From Bacillota bacterium (GTDB lineage Bacteria; Bacillota; Clostridia; Acetivibrionales; DSM-1351), in contig JAEYNY010000088.1 of the NCBI GenBank assembly GCA_023412275.1, positions 9,040-73,039 on the forward strand: a stretch of DNA of 64,000 nt, in the 5' to 3' direction. The notes below the pieces were generated by a model. That model had not been told where the DNA came from, did no database searches, and worked only from the letters and a program-made list of their open reading frames with translations. How positions within the stretch are numbered: position 1 is the stretch's first letter; every line of letters starts with the position of its first letter. A program made the position numbers and the translations under genes. Positions 11,601-21,200 of this stretch are shown here, piece by piece.

Positions 11601-12208
11601 GAGCAGATGATCAAGTAAAGATACGTGGATTCAGAATTGAAATAAAGGAAATTGAAACGTTACTAACAAGGTATGATGGTATAAATGAAGCGGTTGTTGT
11701 TGTTAATGAGGATAAATCTGATAATAAATTCCTTGTAGCTTATGTGACAGGAAAACAGGACATTACGGTATCAGAAATACGAGAATACTTATTGCAGCAA
11801 CTACCAATATACAAAGTACCTTCAAGAATCGTAATTTTAGATAAAATTCCAATTACCGCCAATGGAAAATTGGACAAGTCAGCTTTGCCAAAGATTGAAG
11901 CAGACATAGAGATGGATTATGTAGAACCAAGAAATCAACTAGAAGAAAAGTTGGTAAGTATTTACAAAAAAGTTCTTGGGATACACCAATTCGGAATTAA
12001 CAACAATTATTTCGAACATGGGGGAAATTCATTAAAAACAACAATGCTGGTAAATAGAATATTCAAAGAAATAAATATAAAATTGAAAATCGAAGATTTT
12101 TTCCAAAAGCAAACTATTCAAGAAATATCTGAATTGATACATTCAGCCTTGGAACGAAAGAGAAAAAAGGAAATGTTAATGAAAAAGTTAATCGATTTAG
12201 GAATATGA
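2699..12208 (+). CDS. Nonribosomal peptide synthetase 1: A-T-C-A-T-E-C-A-T (modules 1-3)
   Basis: A 3169-residue initiation synthetase. Domains read by motif: A1 (~40-540; TSGSTG near 183); T1 with Ser579 in GGHS; C1 of L-C-L type (HHIITDG 759-765); A2 (~1085-1590); T2 with Ser1605 in GGDS; E (HHLVIDG 1786-1792, later EGHGRE and TVGWFTSQYP); C2 of D-C-L type (HHIILDG 2257-2263); A3 (~2590-3080); T3 with Ser3111 in GGNS. There is no starter C or formylation domain, so residue 1 should keep a free amine. Hand-derived ten-residue codes: A1 DLYDFSLVWK, nearest to Cys and with the SGDWIP motif of Cys-type domains; A2 DAWFLGNVVK, Leu; A3 DGFFVGGVFK, Ile/Val-like. The basic tail ERKRKKEMLMKKL may dock to the acidic start of synthetase 2. 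Start ATG: SD AAAGGA is 13 nt away and an in-frame stop lies just upstream. Domain order is firm; A1 and A3 substrates are less sure. Confidence 0.93.
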   Translation: MVIKGNDEKTFFQGLSKGDQKLLFDYNNTNVDYQSWKMMYQLFEEQVERTPGNIALVYKRKTMTYKELNEQSNALARSLVDHHVKPGDTVGIICDRSFEMIVGMLAILKSGGAYVPIDPSYPEYRIKYIIENSGLSVVLVGQDNEIDFQNIIRIDKKEIRKYNTDNLNLDGDSKSLAYIIYTSGSTGLPKGVMIEHHSAVNLITSINKRFQVTEKDTLLFITSMCFDLSVYDIFGILAAGGKVVIAEKEQVQDPKELKKLLKEEKITFWDSVPSTMNHLVSDHELSGESCEYPDLRLVFMSGDWIPVKLPSRMTPYFPNTKIVSLGGATEGTVWSIFYVIDPLQKYTHSIPYGKPLDNNQFYILDNERKPVPVGQAGELYIGGVGVARGYINDEVKTNGSFIENMISGINGDKIYKTGDMGRMMPDGNIEFLGRIDHQVKIRGYRIELEEIENQVLQNELIKEVVVIDKTDNQGTKYLNLYYTAKQQISGREIKDYLLKKLPEYMIPSCFIQLETIPLTSNGKIDRKALAEIEGGMNDTEEDLALSSETEIKLASIWMELLDKQKIGPNSNFFELGGHSLKATILVHFIQREFKCEISIRQIFEAPTLKEMAQFIDNADNCEQLSITHIDDSEYYITSSAQKRLYSIWNLEQSEINYNVPFMMVTEGKINKDKLEDAFQKMVDRHESLRTSFHMMDGELVQKVHQNIKFTLEYFEIEEPIEESFKAKEFVKPFDLNTAPLIRARLIYSGRRYLLLIDSHHIITDGTSMDILFKEIMKVYEKEELDPITVQYKDYAAWQNKVRMQDNIVKQKEYWMENLKCELPVLNLPYDYDRPLYQSYEGDHVVTYISEDITNMLNQLARKTDSTLYVVLLSAYKALLYKYTNEEDVIVGTVFAGRNHSDLQKIVGMFVNTVPIRSYPMGDKSFASYLKEVKEVFLNAYDNQSYQFDDIIKDLNIRRDMGRNPVFDTMFDFQNTGITALEVDNAKFINSDNIPDIAKFDITISVQEVDGCLKVKLEYCTKLFKKETIERMAEHLKNLLQSVAMNSDIPLKTINLMSNEEINKVLYTFNNTSDYVEKDKTIKELFETQAEKTPDKIAIVYSGATMTYSELNQESNQLAKYLISKFNKEKPIIAIMAEPSLEMIIGILGIIKSGAAYLPIDPQYPQERIEFILEDSGADILLTQKRLTNGLEYKGDIYDLESHDWQNLPVNNLTADCKQTDLAYIIYTSGSTGKPKGVMVEHKALVNLCHWHNKNFDVTHQDNSTKYAGFGFDASVWEIFPYIIKGATLHILKDDLKLNMESLNEYFEANNITISFLPTQLCEQFMKLKNESLRYLLTGGDKLKEFRVNGNYKLINNYGPTENTVVTTTYEVNELSTNIPIGKPITNTQVYIFDKDNNVVPVGVQGEICISGDSLAKGYLNRESLTKDKFVTNPIIVGQRMYRTGDLGKWSSDGTLLFLGRIDKQVKIRGYRIELGEIETHITQIEGIKEAVVIDKEDKEGNKYLLAFYTADRDIGKEEIRDILGSSLPAYMIPLDFICLPEIIINANGKVDRHALSEYEPEFSGNADYVEPRDEQEKILVNVWQEVLGVDKVGIEDDFFYLGGDSIKAIQIISRLQKYGLRLEVKDLLQKTKIRKLKGYIKVIEKENLSQDIITGEVNKTPIQKWFFEQKFTEPHHFNQSVTLFCKERLEENILHDLFKKLLEHHDALRMCYQIDGDQVNQYIRDLNEGDLYSLKVCNLVGVEDESKAIEEESKHIQSGMNLAKGPLVRIILFKASAGDYLFIAIHHLVIDGISWRILIEDISNGYLQGVNKQEISFAGKTNSYKEWAKKLKEYAKTKEVLAQREYWEGIVRNQKPLAADFVIKDRKIGNIENISTELSQFDTQQLLKNSNRAFHTEINDLLLVTLGLAVKEWQGMNSVVINMEGHGREDAVKNIDISRTVGWFTSQYPICIYLSNIEDLSYTIKSVKESLRQIPFKGFGFQLLRYMQNEENSRNLDYDAEISFNYLGQFGQDRAQDGFKIEQFMHADSISMENRNISKLSVNSLVIDGCLKFQIGYDKNEFLYDNINNFAGIFMNKLKEVIDYCVRQRNEEITPYDVGRVKLGLNDFDNICKEYTMENIQKIYCLTPLQSGMLIHCLKNEKTKDYFEQISINILGKIDQSLLEKSFGLLVQKYDVLRTSIFYDKIDTSVQVILKERNVEIKYYDKKDESLEVQNKFIKEFKEKDQEKGFDFTKDTLIRIGIIRVSESAYKAIFSFHHIILDGWSLGIILKEWKNIYNDLANDIMLRTEENMDFGDYLDWLEQQDKEQAEQYWMDYLQDYENYVGIPSMPEKSNSEEQTCEDFVINVDESQTKKLKELSNQYGLTLNSVFQGIWSILLRRYNNTDDVVFGTVVSGRQAEIDGIEEMVGLFINTIPMRIKAEGSMTFLNYVRKIQEMSIESTKYAYYSLDEIQGALKLQRGLFNHIIAFENYPVDYYENPGEKGISYEKNSIEAVEQTNYDLNVIVETGDSLEIKIKYNPGLYDRKMLSRLEGHIQNIMSAIFSNIHERILDIDILTKAEMDKLLFEFNDNVTDYGKEKTIPEIFEEYAKRQPQETAVVYKDQSLTYKELNERAEELSRHLINQGVKEGDIIAILLNSCVEMVVSILGILKSGAAYLPIDSKMPLSRIHYMLKDCNVNILVTAKEVIKSENFGVELLYIEDVKKSDNSTSVIKNKYSAKNCAYIMYTSGTTGDAKGIRTNHSNIIRVVKNTNYIELCEKDSVLQTSNYSFDGSTFNIFGALLNGAKLVLIENVLELNELSSTIRKEKVSVFFITTQLFNMIVDIDLQIFKDIRKIVIGGEAASVEHVRKALTLLGEGKLINGYGPTETTVFATAYPIDRIDSDMMSIPIGYPLSNTSIHILDSNLKIQPIGVPGELYIGGDGVAMGYLNKEELTKEKFIENPYLKGDIMYRSGDIARWLEDGAIEYLGRADDQVKIRGFRIEIKEIETLLTRYDGINEAVVVVNEDKSDNKFLVAYVTGKQDITVSEIREYLLQQLPIYKVPSRIVILDKIPITANGKLDKSALPKIEADIEMDYVEPRNQLEEKLVSIYKKVLGIHQFGINNNYFEHGGNSLKTTMLVNRIFKEINIKLKIEDFFQKQTIQEISELIHSALERKRKKEMLMKKLIDLGI

Positions 12209-12241
12209 CATTGAAATTTTACTATAGAAAGAGGTTAACAA

Positions 12242-15200
12242 ATGGACAAGGATCTATTAAGTAGGATACAAAAGTTGACAGATGAACAAAGAAAAGAATT
12301 GGAGGAAGAACTGGGATATAGTTTAGATGAATTGGTTCAGGAAATGGACGAATTTAATCAGGATGAGGAAGCCGAATTTACTGATATTCAGGCATTGGAC
12401 AAACAGGAATACTATATTTCGTCCTCAATCCAAAAAAGATTATTTGCTGTATGTCAATTGGATGGAACCGGTACGGTTTATAATATACCTTTAATTATGG
12501 AGATAGAAGGGTACCTGGATAAAAGCAGACTTCAAAATGCATTTCAAACAATAGTAGAAAGACACGAGTCTTTAAGAACATACTTTGAAATTGAAGATGA
12601 TCAGGTTGTACAGAAAATAAATGAAGATTCAGCAATAAAGATTAATTTTATTGAAATGAAAGTGGGAGATAGTGAGGAAAAATTGATTGATGACGCTATT
12701 CAACCTTTTGATTTATGTTCTGCTCCCCTAATAAGAGTGACTGTTATACAGAAGAACGAAAATCACCACATAATTGTTATTGATGTTCATCATATTGTAG
12801 CAGATGGAATGTCAGTTGATATCATGTTGTCGGAACTAAAGGACCTCTATGAGGGAAGGACCTTGAAGCCATTAAGACTACAATACAGGGATTATTCTGT
12901 ATGGCAAAATGAAAGCATTAAAAAAGGTCTTTTTAAGAAACAGGAAGACTATTGGAGAAAAGTTTTTTCTGAACCTGTTCCTATACTGGAATTGCCAATG
13001 GACTATAAAAGACCTCTTATGCAATCCTTTGAGGGTGACAGAATCGATTTTGAGCTGAGTCAGGAAATTACGGAGAAGTTAAAGGAACTTACTGCAAAAA
13101 CTAATACTACATTATATATGATGTTATTTTCCGTATATAACATATTGATGTACAAATATACCTCTCAGGAAGATATTGTAGTAGGTACTCCTGTTTCAGG
13201 TAGAACACACGCAGATTTACAGGATATAATCGGAATGTTTGTAAATACCCTTGCAATCAGAAGCTATCCTAAAGGGGAAAAGACATTTTTACAATACCTT
13301 GAAGAAATGAAACAGACTACCTTGCAAGCTTTTGATAATCAGGACTATCAATTGGAAGATTTAATCGATAAATTGCCATTTAAGAGAGACATGAGCAGAA
13401 ATCCTCTTTTTGATACAATGTTTGTATTTGAAGATGTGGCAAATACTTCCATAAAAATAGATGAGCTTGTTTTCAAAAAATATAGTAAGCGGTTTAAGTT
13501 TTCAAAATTTGACTTAACGCTTATTGCAACTGAAGAAAACAATAAGATTAATTTTCAGATAGAATATTGTGCTAAACTATTTGCCCGAGATACCATCAAA
13601 AGGTTGATGGGTCACTTACAGGAGTTAATTGTAAGTATACTTAATAATCCAGGTGAGAGCATAGACAAATTAAATATCCTTTCCACCCAAGAAAAAAAGG
13701 CATTACTTGAGGATTTCTGTAATACTGACAGAGAATATAATAAAGCAAAAACAATACAAGAAATGTTTGAGGAACAAGTAAAAGAACTACCTGATAAAAT
13801 TGCAGTTTTTGATGAGGAGAAGAAACTGACTTATAGTCATTTAAATGCCCAAGCCAATCAAGTTGCACAAATATTATTGAAAAAAGGGGTAACAGCCGGT
13901 ACTTTAGTTGCTGTTACTGGTGAACGTTCTGCATCAATGTTAATTGGGATTATTGGGATTTTGAAGGCTGGAGGAGCATATCTGCCAATTGCTGATAATT
14001 ATCCTAAGGGCCGTGTTGAATATATGCTCGATGACAGTAAAACTGCAATTTTGTTGTGTTCTTCCAAACTGGAATATACCCCTGAATTTAAAGGCGAAAT
14101 TCTGATGATTGACGAAATGCTGAGGGAAACTGCTTTTGGTGAAACTTCCAGTTTGACTGGAAGAAGTACTCCTGACGACTTAGCATATGTTATTTATACT
14201 TCAGGCTCCACCGGTAAGCCAAAAGGAGTAATGGTAAGTCATATTGGGGTAGCGAATCTAAAAAGCTACTTTGAAAATGATTTAAACATTGCTAAAGATG
14301 ATAGTATTTTGCAGTTCGCAAGTATTTCTTTTGATGCATCAGTATGGGAAATCATGATGGCCCTTTTAACCGGAGGTACATTGTGTATTCCAAAGAAAGA
14401 TACTATTAACGATTTAAGGAAGATGGAAAAATTCATCAATGACAATAGCATAACTGTTGCAACATTGCCACCCACATACGCTACTCATCTGGAGTGCGAT
14501 AACATTCATTCTTTGAAGATACTTATTACAGCAGGTTCTGAAACAACTGATGCTATCATAAAAAAATGGAGTAAAAAACTCCAATATATTAACGCTTATG
14601 GACCAACTGAAACAACAGTTTGTGCTACATATTGGATGGTAAATGAAGAAAACACTAATGTTATTTCAATAGGTAAACCCATACCAAATACAAAAGTATA
14701 TATTCTCGATGGAAAGAATCAATTGGTGCCAATAGGGGTAAGAGGTCAGTTATGTATCAGCGGAGATGGTTTGGCAAAAGGTTATTTAAATCAGCCGGAC
14801 TTAACACAAAGCAAATTTATTGAGCATCCGTTTCTACCAAAAGAGAAAATGTATTTGACCGGAGACGTTGGAAAATGGATGCCTGACGGGACAATCCAAT
14901 TCTTGGGAAGGCAGGATTACCAAGTAAAGATAAGAGGATTTCGTATTGAATTAGGTGAGATAGAAGAGCAATTACTTAAATTAGAACAAATAAATGAGAC
15001 AATTGTTTTAGACAAGGAAGACAGAAATAACAATAAATATTTGGTTGCCTTTTATACCGGTACAGAAGAATTGGAAGCAGATTATATAAAAAGGCAGTTA
15101 TCAAAAGAACTTCCGGACTATATGATACCATCTTATTTTGTTAAGACAGAGCAGATGCCTCTGACACAGAATGGTAAGGTTGATCGGAAAGCTTTGCTTG

Positions 15201-18200
15201 AATTGCAATTTGAGATGGGTAATGGAGCGACGACTGAGTATGCAGAACCTAGAAATCTGATAGAAGAGAACTTATGCGAAGTTTGGAAGGAAGTTTTAAG
15301 TGCAAAACAAATAGGAATAGATGATAGCTTTTTCGACTTGGGTGGTGATTCAATAAAAGCAATTCAGATTGCATCCCGGTTAAATAAGTACAAACTGAAA
15401 CTTGAAATAAAGGATTTATTGAGCAATCCAACAATAAGAGAAGTATCCTCCTATGTAAAAACCATAGAGGTTACAAATATTTCGGATGAAGCTTTAGAGG
15501 GCGAGGTTGCTCTATCACCAATTCAAGAATGGTTTTTTGAACAGAAATTTGCAAAAGAAAATCATTGGAATCAGGCGGTAATTTTATATAAACCTGATGG
15601 GTTTAGTGAGGATATAGTAAAGCGGGTTTTTGACGAAATTATAAAGCATCATGATGCATTAAGAATGACATTTACAAAAAATAAAGATAAAGTACAGCAG
15701 TATATGAGAAATTCGGAAAAAGAACCACTTTATACATATGAAGTACAAAAGATTACTCCGGAAGAAAATACTGATGCTATCATTGAAAAGAATGCAACTA
15801 GAATACAAAAGGAGATTGACCTGGAAAAAGGCCCTCTGGTTAAATTGGGTCTGTTTCAAACGGAAAAGGGAGATCATCTTTTAATTGCCATTCATCACTT
15901 AGTAGTAGATGCAGTATCCTTCCGTATTATCATGGAGGATTTTGTCCACGCTTATAAGCAAATACAGGAAGGCAAGAAAGTGGAACTGTTTGATAAGACC
16001 TGTTCTTACAGACAATGGACCAATGCAATAAAAGAGTACGCAAATTCAAAAGAGCTGCAAGGAGAAAAACAATATTGGAAGAATATAGTGGCACAATATT
16101 CTCCGTTGCCTGTAGATAATGAAATAAGTACAAGAAAAGTAAGTGATAGTAGTAATATTGAAATTGTATTAGAGGAAACAGAAACAAGGCAGTTTCTTCG
16201 AGAAGCACATAAGGCATATAGTACAGAAGCCAACGATCTTCTATTGTCAGCACTGGGGCTCACACTAAAGAAATGGAGCGGAATTAACAATATAATTGTT
16301 AATATGGAAGGACACGGAAGAGAAAAGGCCGGAAAGTACATAGATGTGGCAAGAACGGTAGGATGGTTTACCACACAATACCCGTTGCTGTTGGATATGA
16401 AGAACTCAGATATATCCTACATTATTAAAAAGACAAAGGAAAGCATACGCAACATACCTGACAAGGGAATAGGATATCAGATAATTAAGTATTTTGGAGA
16501 TGACGCTGATTATAAAGAATTGGTATATGAAAATGAAATTTCTTTTAATTATCTGGGAGAATTTGGACAAGACATCGATAAAGATGTAGTTGAAATATCA
16601 GATTTCGGAGTAGGTGAATGCATCAGTCCGGATAATGAACGTTTATGGAAAATCGGTATAAATGGAAACATAATAGGGGGTAAATTAAAATTCCAGATTG
16701 ACTATGATCGTAAAGAATACAGAGAAGACAATATTTCAGAATTTGCAAAAATCTATAAGAATGAACTTTTAGGGGTTATTAGTCATTGTGTGAACAAGAA
16801 GGAAAAAGAATTGACACCATATGATGTGGGAGCATCAAAAATAAGCCTGACTGACTTTGAGGAAATAGGAAGACAATATCCAATAAATGAAATTCAAAGT
16901 ATATATAGATTAACTCCCATGCAAGAAGGCCTGCTTTTTCACTTCTTGAAAGATGAGAATCCGGCTCTATATTTTGAACAGCTGAGTATGAGTGTGGAGG
17001 GAGAGTTTAAACCTGATCTGATTCAAGAAAGCTTTAACTATCTTACACAGAAATATGATGTTTTTCGTACATTATTTATTTATAAGAATTTAGAGAACGC
17101 ACTTCAAATTGTTTTTAAAAACATGGAAAGCAAGGTTTACTTCGAGGATATCAGCAACTATACAGATATAGAAAAAGATAAGTACCTTGAGGAAGTTAAA
17201 AAACAAGAAGTAGAGCGTGGCTTTTTCATAACGAAAGAGAAATTAGTGAGGCTTTCCTTTATTAAGACAAGGGAAAGTGAATTTAAGATGATATGGAATT
17301 TTCATCATATCATTATGGACGGTTGGTGTCTTGGAATTATACTAAAAGACTTTTTTGATGTTTATCGCAGTTTGGAACGGGGACAAGAGATAAAGCATAC
17401 ACCTGTAACTGAATACAAGAAATATATTGAATGGATTGAGAAGCAGGATAAGGAATTTGCAATTAAACATTGGAAAGACTATCTGGATGAGTATACCCAG
17501 CCTGCAAAACCATTACATATACGTAAAAAAGATAAAGGTTATGCAAAAGGGGAATATTTGTTCAGTTTGGACAAGGATAAAACAACGGAACTTAAAAATA
17601 TAGCACAGAAAAATCAGGTTACGTTAAATTCAGTTTTTCTTTCTGTTTGGGCAATTCTTTTGCAACGATATAATAATTCTGAAGACATAGCATTTGGTTC
17701 TGTGGTATCCGGCCGGCCGGCAGCAATTGACCGTATTGAAAATATGGTAGGTTTATTTATTAATACACTGCCAGTTCGAGTTAAAGCAGAGAAAGCAATG
17801 AATTTTATAGAATTACTTAAAAAAGTTAACAGTGATTTTATGATATCCAATGAATATTCTTATTGCTCTTTGGCAGAAATACAGTCCCTTACAGCACTGA
17901 ATGATAGTTTAATAAATCATATAATGGTTTTTGAAAATTATCCAATTGAAATGAGTGCTGAACATTTTGGAGTGAATTTGAGCAAGATTGAATCCCATGA
18001 ACAGGCAAATTATGATTTTAATATCATCATAGGTCCTGGAGAAGAAACGATTATTAAATTTAGTTATAACAAAAGCGTATATGATCAACATTGTATTGAT
18101 GAAATGGCAGGGCACTTTCAACAGTTAATAGAAAAAATAATTAATAATCCATTAAAGGAACTGGAAGAATTAGATATTCTTACAGAAAAGGAAAAGAATG

Positions 18201-21200
18201 AACTGCTGATTGAATTCAATAATATGGACCGCCAGTTTATGAAAGATAAAACCATTCAGGAATTGTTTGCAGAACAAGTGAAAAAATATCCTGATCATAT
18301 AGCGGTGGCAGATGAAGAGAAAAAACTGACTTATTCAGAATTAAATGAAAAAGCTAATATTGTAGCTGGTTCTTTGGTGAACATGGGAATTGAAAATGGG
18401 AAAATAGTGGCTGTCACAGGAGAACGTTCTGTTGAAGTTATTATCGGAATCTTAGGTATATTAAAAGCAGGAGGAGCGTACCTGCCAATTGATCATACCT
18501 ATCCCGTACATCGAATCGAATACATGCTCCATGATAGTAAAGCAGATATTCTTCTTTGCTGTTCAGAGATTGAATGCAATATGAGATTTGATGGAAAAGT
18601 TGTATATTACAAAGATATTAATGCCTCTCCTATGAATGAACACTTTGTTGAATCTGTTAGAAGGAGCAAAGCAGAAGACACGGCGTATGTTATATATACT
18701 TCCGGGTCTACCGGAAAACCAAAAGGAGTTATGGTCAGCCATGTTGGAGTTTCGAATTTGAAGGATTATTTTGAAACGGATTTAAAAATATTACAAAGGG
18801 ATACTATATTACAATTTGCAAGTTTGTCATTTGATGCATCGGTGTGGGAGATTACCATGGCACTTTTAATCGGAGGAACACTCTCTATTCCAAGTAAAGA
18901 TACAATTGGTGATTTTCGTAAGCTGGAAGACTATATAAACAAAAACAACGTAACAATTGCGACATTACCTCCGGCGTATGTTACGTATTTAGACAGCGAT
19001 AAGATTCATTCGCTGCGTAAACTAATAACCGCCGGATCTGAGACCTCAGAAGCGATAGTTGATAAATGGAGTAAAACAACAGAATACATTAATGCGTATG
19101 GGCCAACAGAAACAACGGTATGTGCAACTGTTTGTACTGATTGTGCAAAAATGCAAAACAGTTTGTCTATTGGTAAACCTATATCAAATTTCAAAATTTA
19201 TGTATTGGACAAAAAGAACAGGTTAGTTCCTAAAGGGGTAGCCGGTCAACTTTGTATTAGTGGAGTGGGGCTTGCAAAAGGATACTTGAATCAGGAAAAG
19301 CTGACAAATGAAAAATTTATTCCTAATCCATTCCTCGTTGGAGAAAAAATGTATCTGACCGGGGATCTTGCAAGATGGCTACCTGATGGAAATCTTGAAT
19401 TTTTAGGAAGAATGGATTACCAGGTAAAAATACGCGGATTCCGTATTGAACTTGGAGAAATTGAAGCAAGCTTGATTAAACATGAACAGATAAATGAGGT
19501 TGCTGTAATCGATAAGGAAGATAGTTCCGGGAATAAGTATCTTGTTGCATATTATACTTCACAACAGGAACTTGAAAAGACTGAAATAAAAAAAGATTTG
19601 GTTGTTGATTTACCGGATTACATGATTCCTTCCTACTTTGTTTATTTACCACAAATGCCATTGACCCGGAACGGAAAAATTGACAGGAAAGCTCTACTTG
19701 CAGAGTATGGTGAGACAATAGAGGATTCTAAGTTTGAAGATGCCAGAAACAATACTGAAGGAAAAATTATATTAATATGGAAGGAAATACTCGGTATTGA
19801 TAAAATAGGAATTAACGATAACTTTTTTGAAATAGGTGGACATTCTTTGAAAGCTACAGTACTTCTTTCCAGGATATATAAGGAATTCAACGTAGAGATT
19901 CCTATTAAGGAGCTATACCTTCTGAAAACTGTAAAGGAAATAGCGGCATACATAAGGAACTGTGAAAAAACCTCTTATTGTCCTATAGAGTCAATAGAAA
20001 AAAGAGAATACTATCCAGTTTCTTCAGTACAAAAGAGGTTGTTCACAATAAATGAGATTGAAAAAGAATCCCTTGCATATAACATGCCCTTTGTCATGAA
20101 AATTAACGGAGAAATTGATTATTTCAAATTTAAGAAAATATTTGAAAAAATTGTACAGCGACATGAGGCACTTAGAACCTCGTTTGAGATGATAGGGGAT
20201 GAAATAGTTCAAAAAGTTCATGATAAAGTAGAACTTGTAATTGACCAGAAGGAACTTCAAGAAAATGAAACCATTGATTCTGCTATTTCCGAATTTATAA
20301 GACCTTTTCGGTTGAGAGATGAATCATTAATTCGTATCAGATTCGTAATGAAGAGCCCATATGAACATTTTATGATGATAGATATGCATCACATCATATG
20401 TGACGGAGTATCTATGAATATCATTTTAAGGGAAATGGTAGGGCTATATCAAGGGGAATCATTGCCTGAAAACCGGGTTCAATATAAGGATTTTACAGAG
20501 TGGAAGGGAAAACTTCAAGATAAAGAACAGCAAGAGGAATTCTGGACAAATGAATTCAAGGGTAAACTACCTGATTTTGAATTGCCACTGGATTATGAAA
20601 GAGGTGCAATACAACAATATGAAGGTAACCGATTACAGTTTACCATAGATAAGGAAACTACTGAAAAACTAAATATTCTGGCAAAAGAAACCGGGTCAAC
20701 TCTGTATATGATTCTTTTATCAGCCTATACCATACTGCTTCATAAGTATTCCGGTGAGGAAGATATTATTGTAGGGTCTATTGTATCGGGAAGGAATCAT
20801 CCGGATATACAGGATATGGTTGGTATGTTTGTTAATACCATTGCAATACGTAATTACCCGGCAAGGGAAAAAACCATTATTCAATATCTTGGTGAAGTAA
20901 GAGAAAAGGTAATCGATGTGTTTGAAAATCAGGATTATGAATTCGAGACGCTTCTTAATAAGCTTGATGTAAAAAAAGTAGCTGGCAGAAATCCATTATT
21001 TGATACGGTGTTTGCACTGCAAAATATTGAGATGACTTCACTAAATATAGATAATTTAGTTTTCGAGGACTATGAAGTACCTCTTAAAATATCCAAGTTC
21101 GATATAACATTTAACGGGGTGGAACAGAATGAAATGCTTTATTTTGATGTTGAATATTGTGTCGGACTCTATAAGAGAGAAACCATTGATCAAATGACTA

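Noticed and set aside
15930..16374. Antisense ORFs of 107 and 122 codons inside synthetase 2
   Set aside because: They lie fully opposite a conserved E domain, have unusual composition and no SD; the same pattern recurs at the equivalent E domain of synthetase 3.
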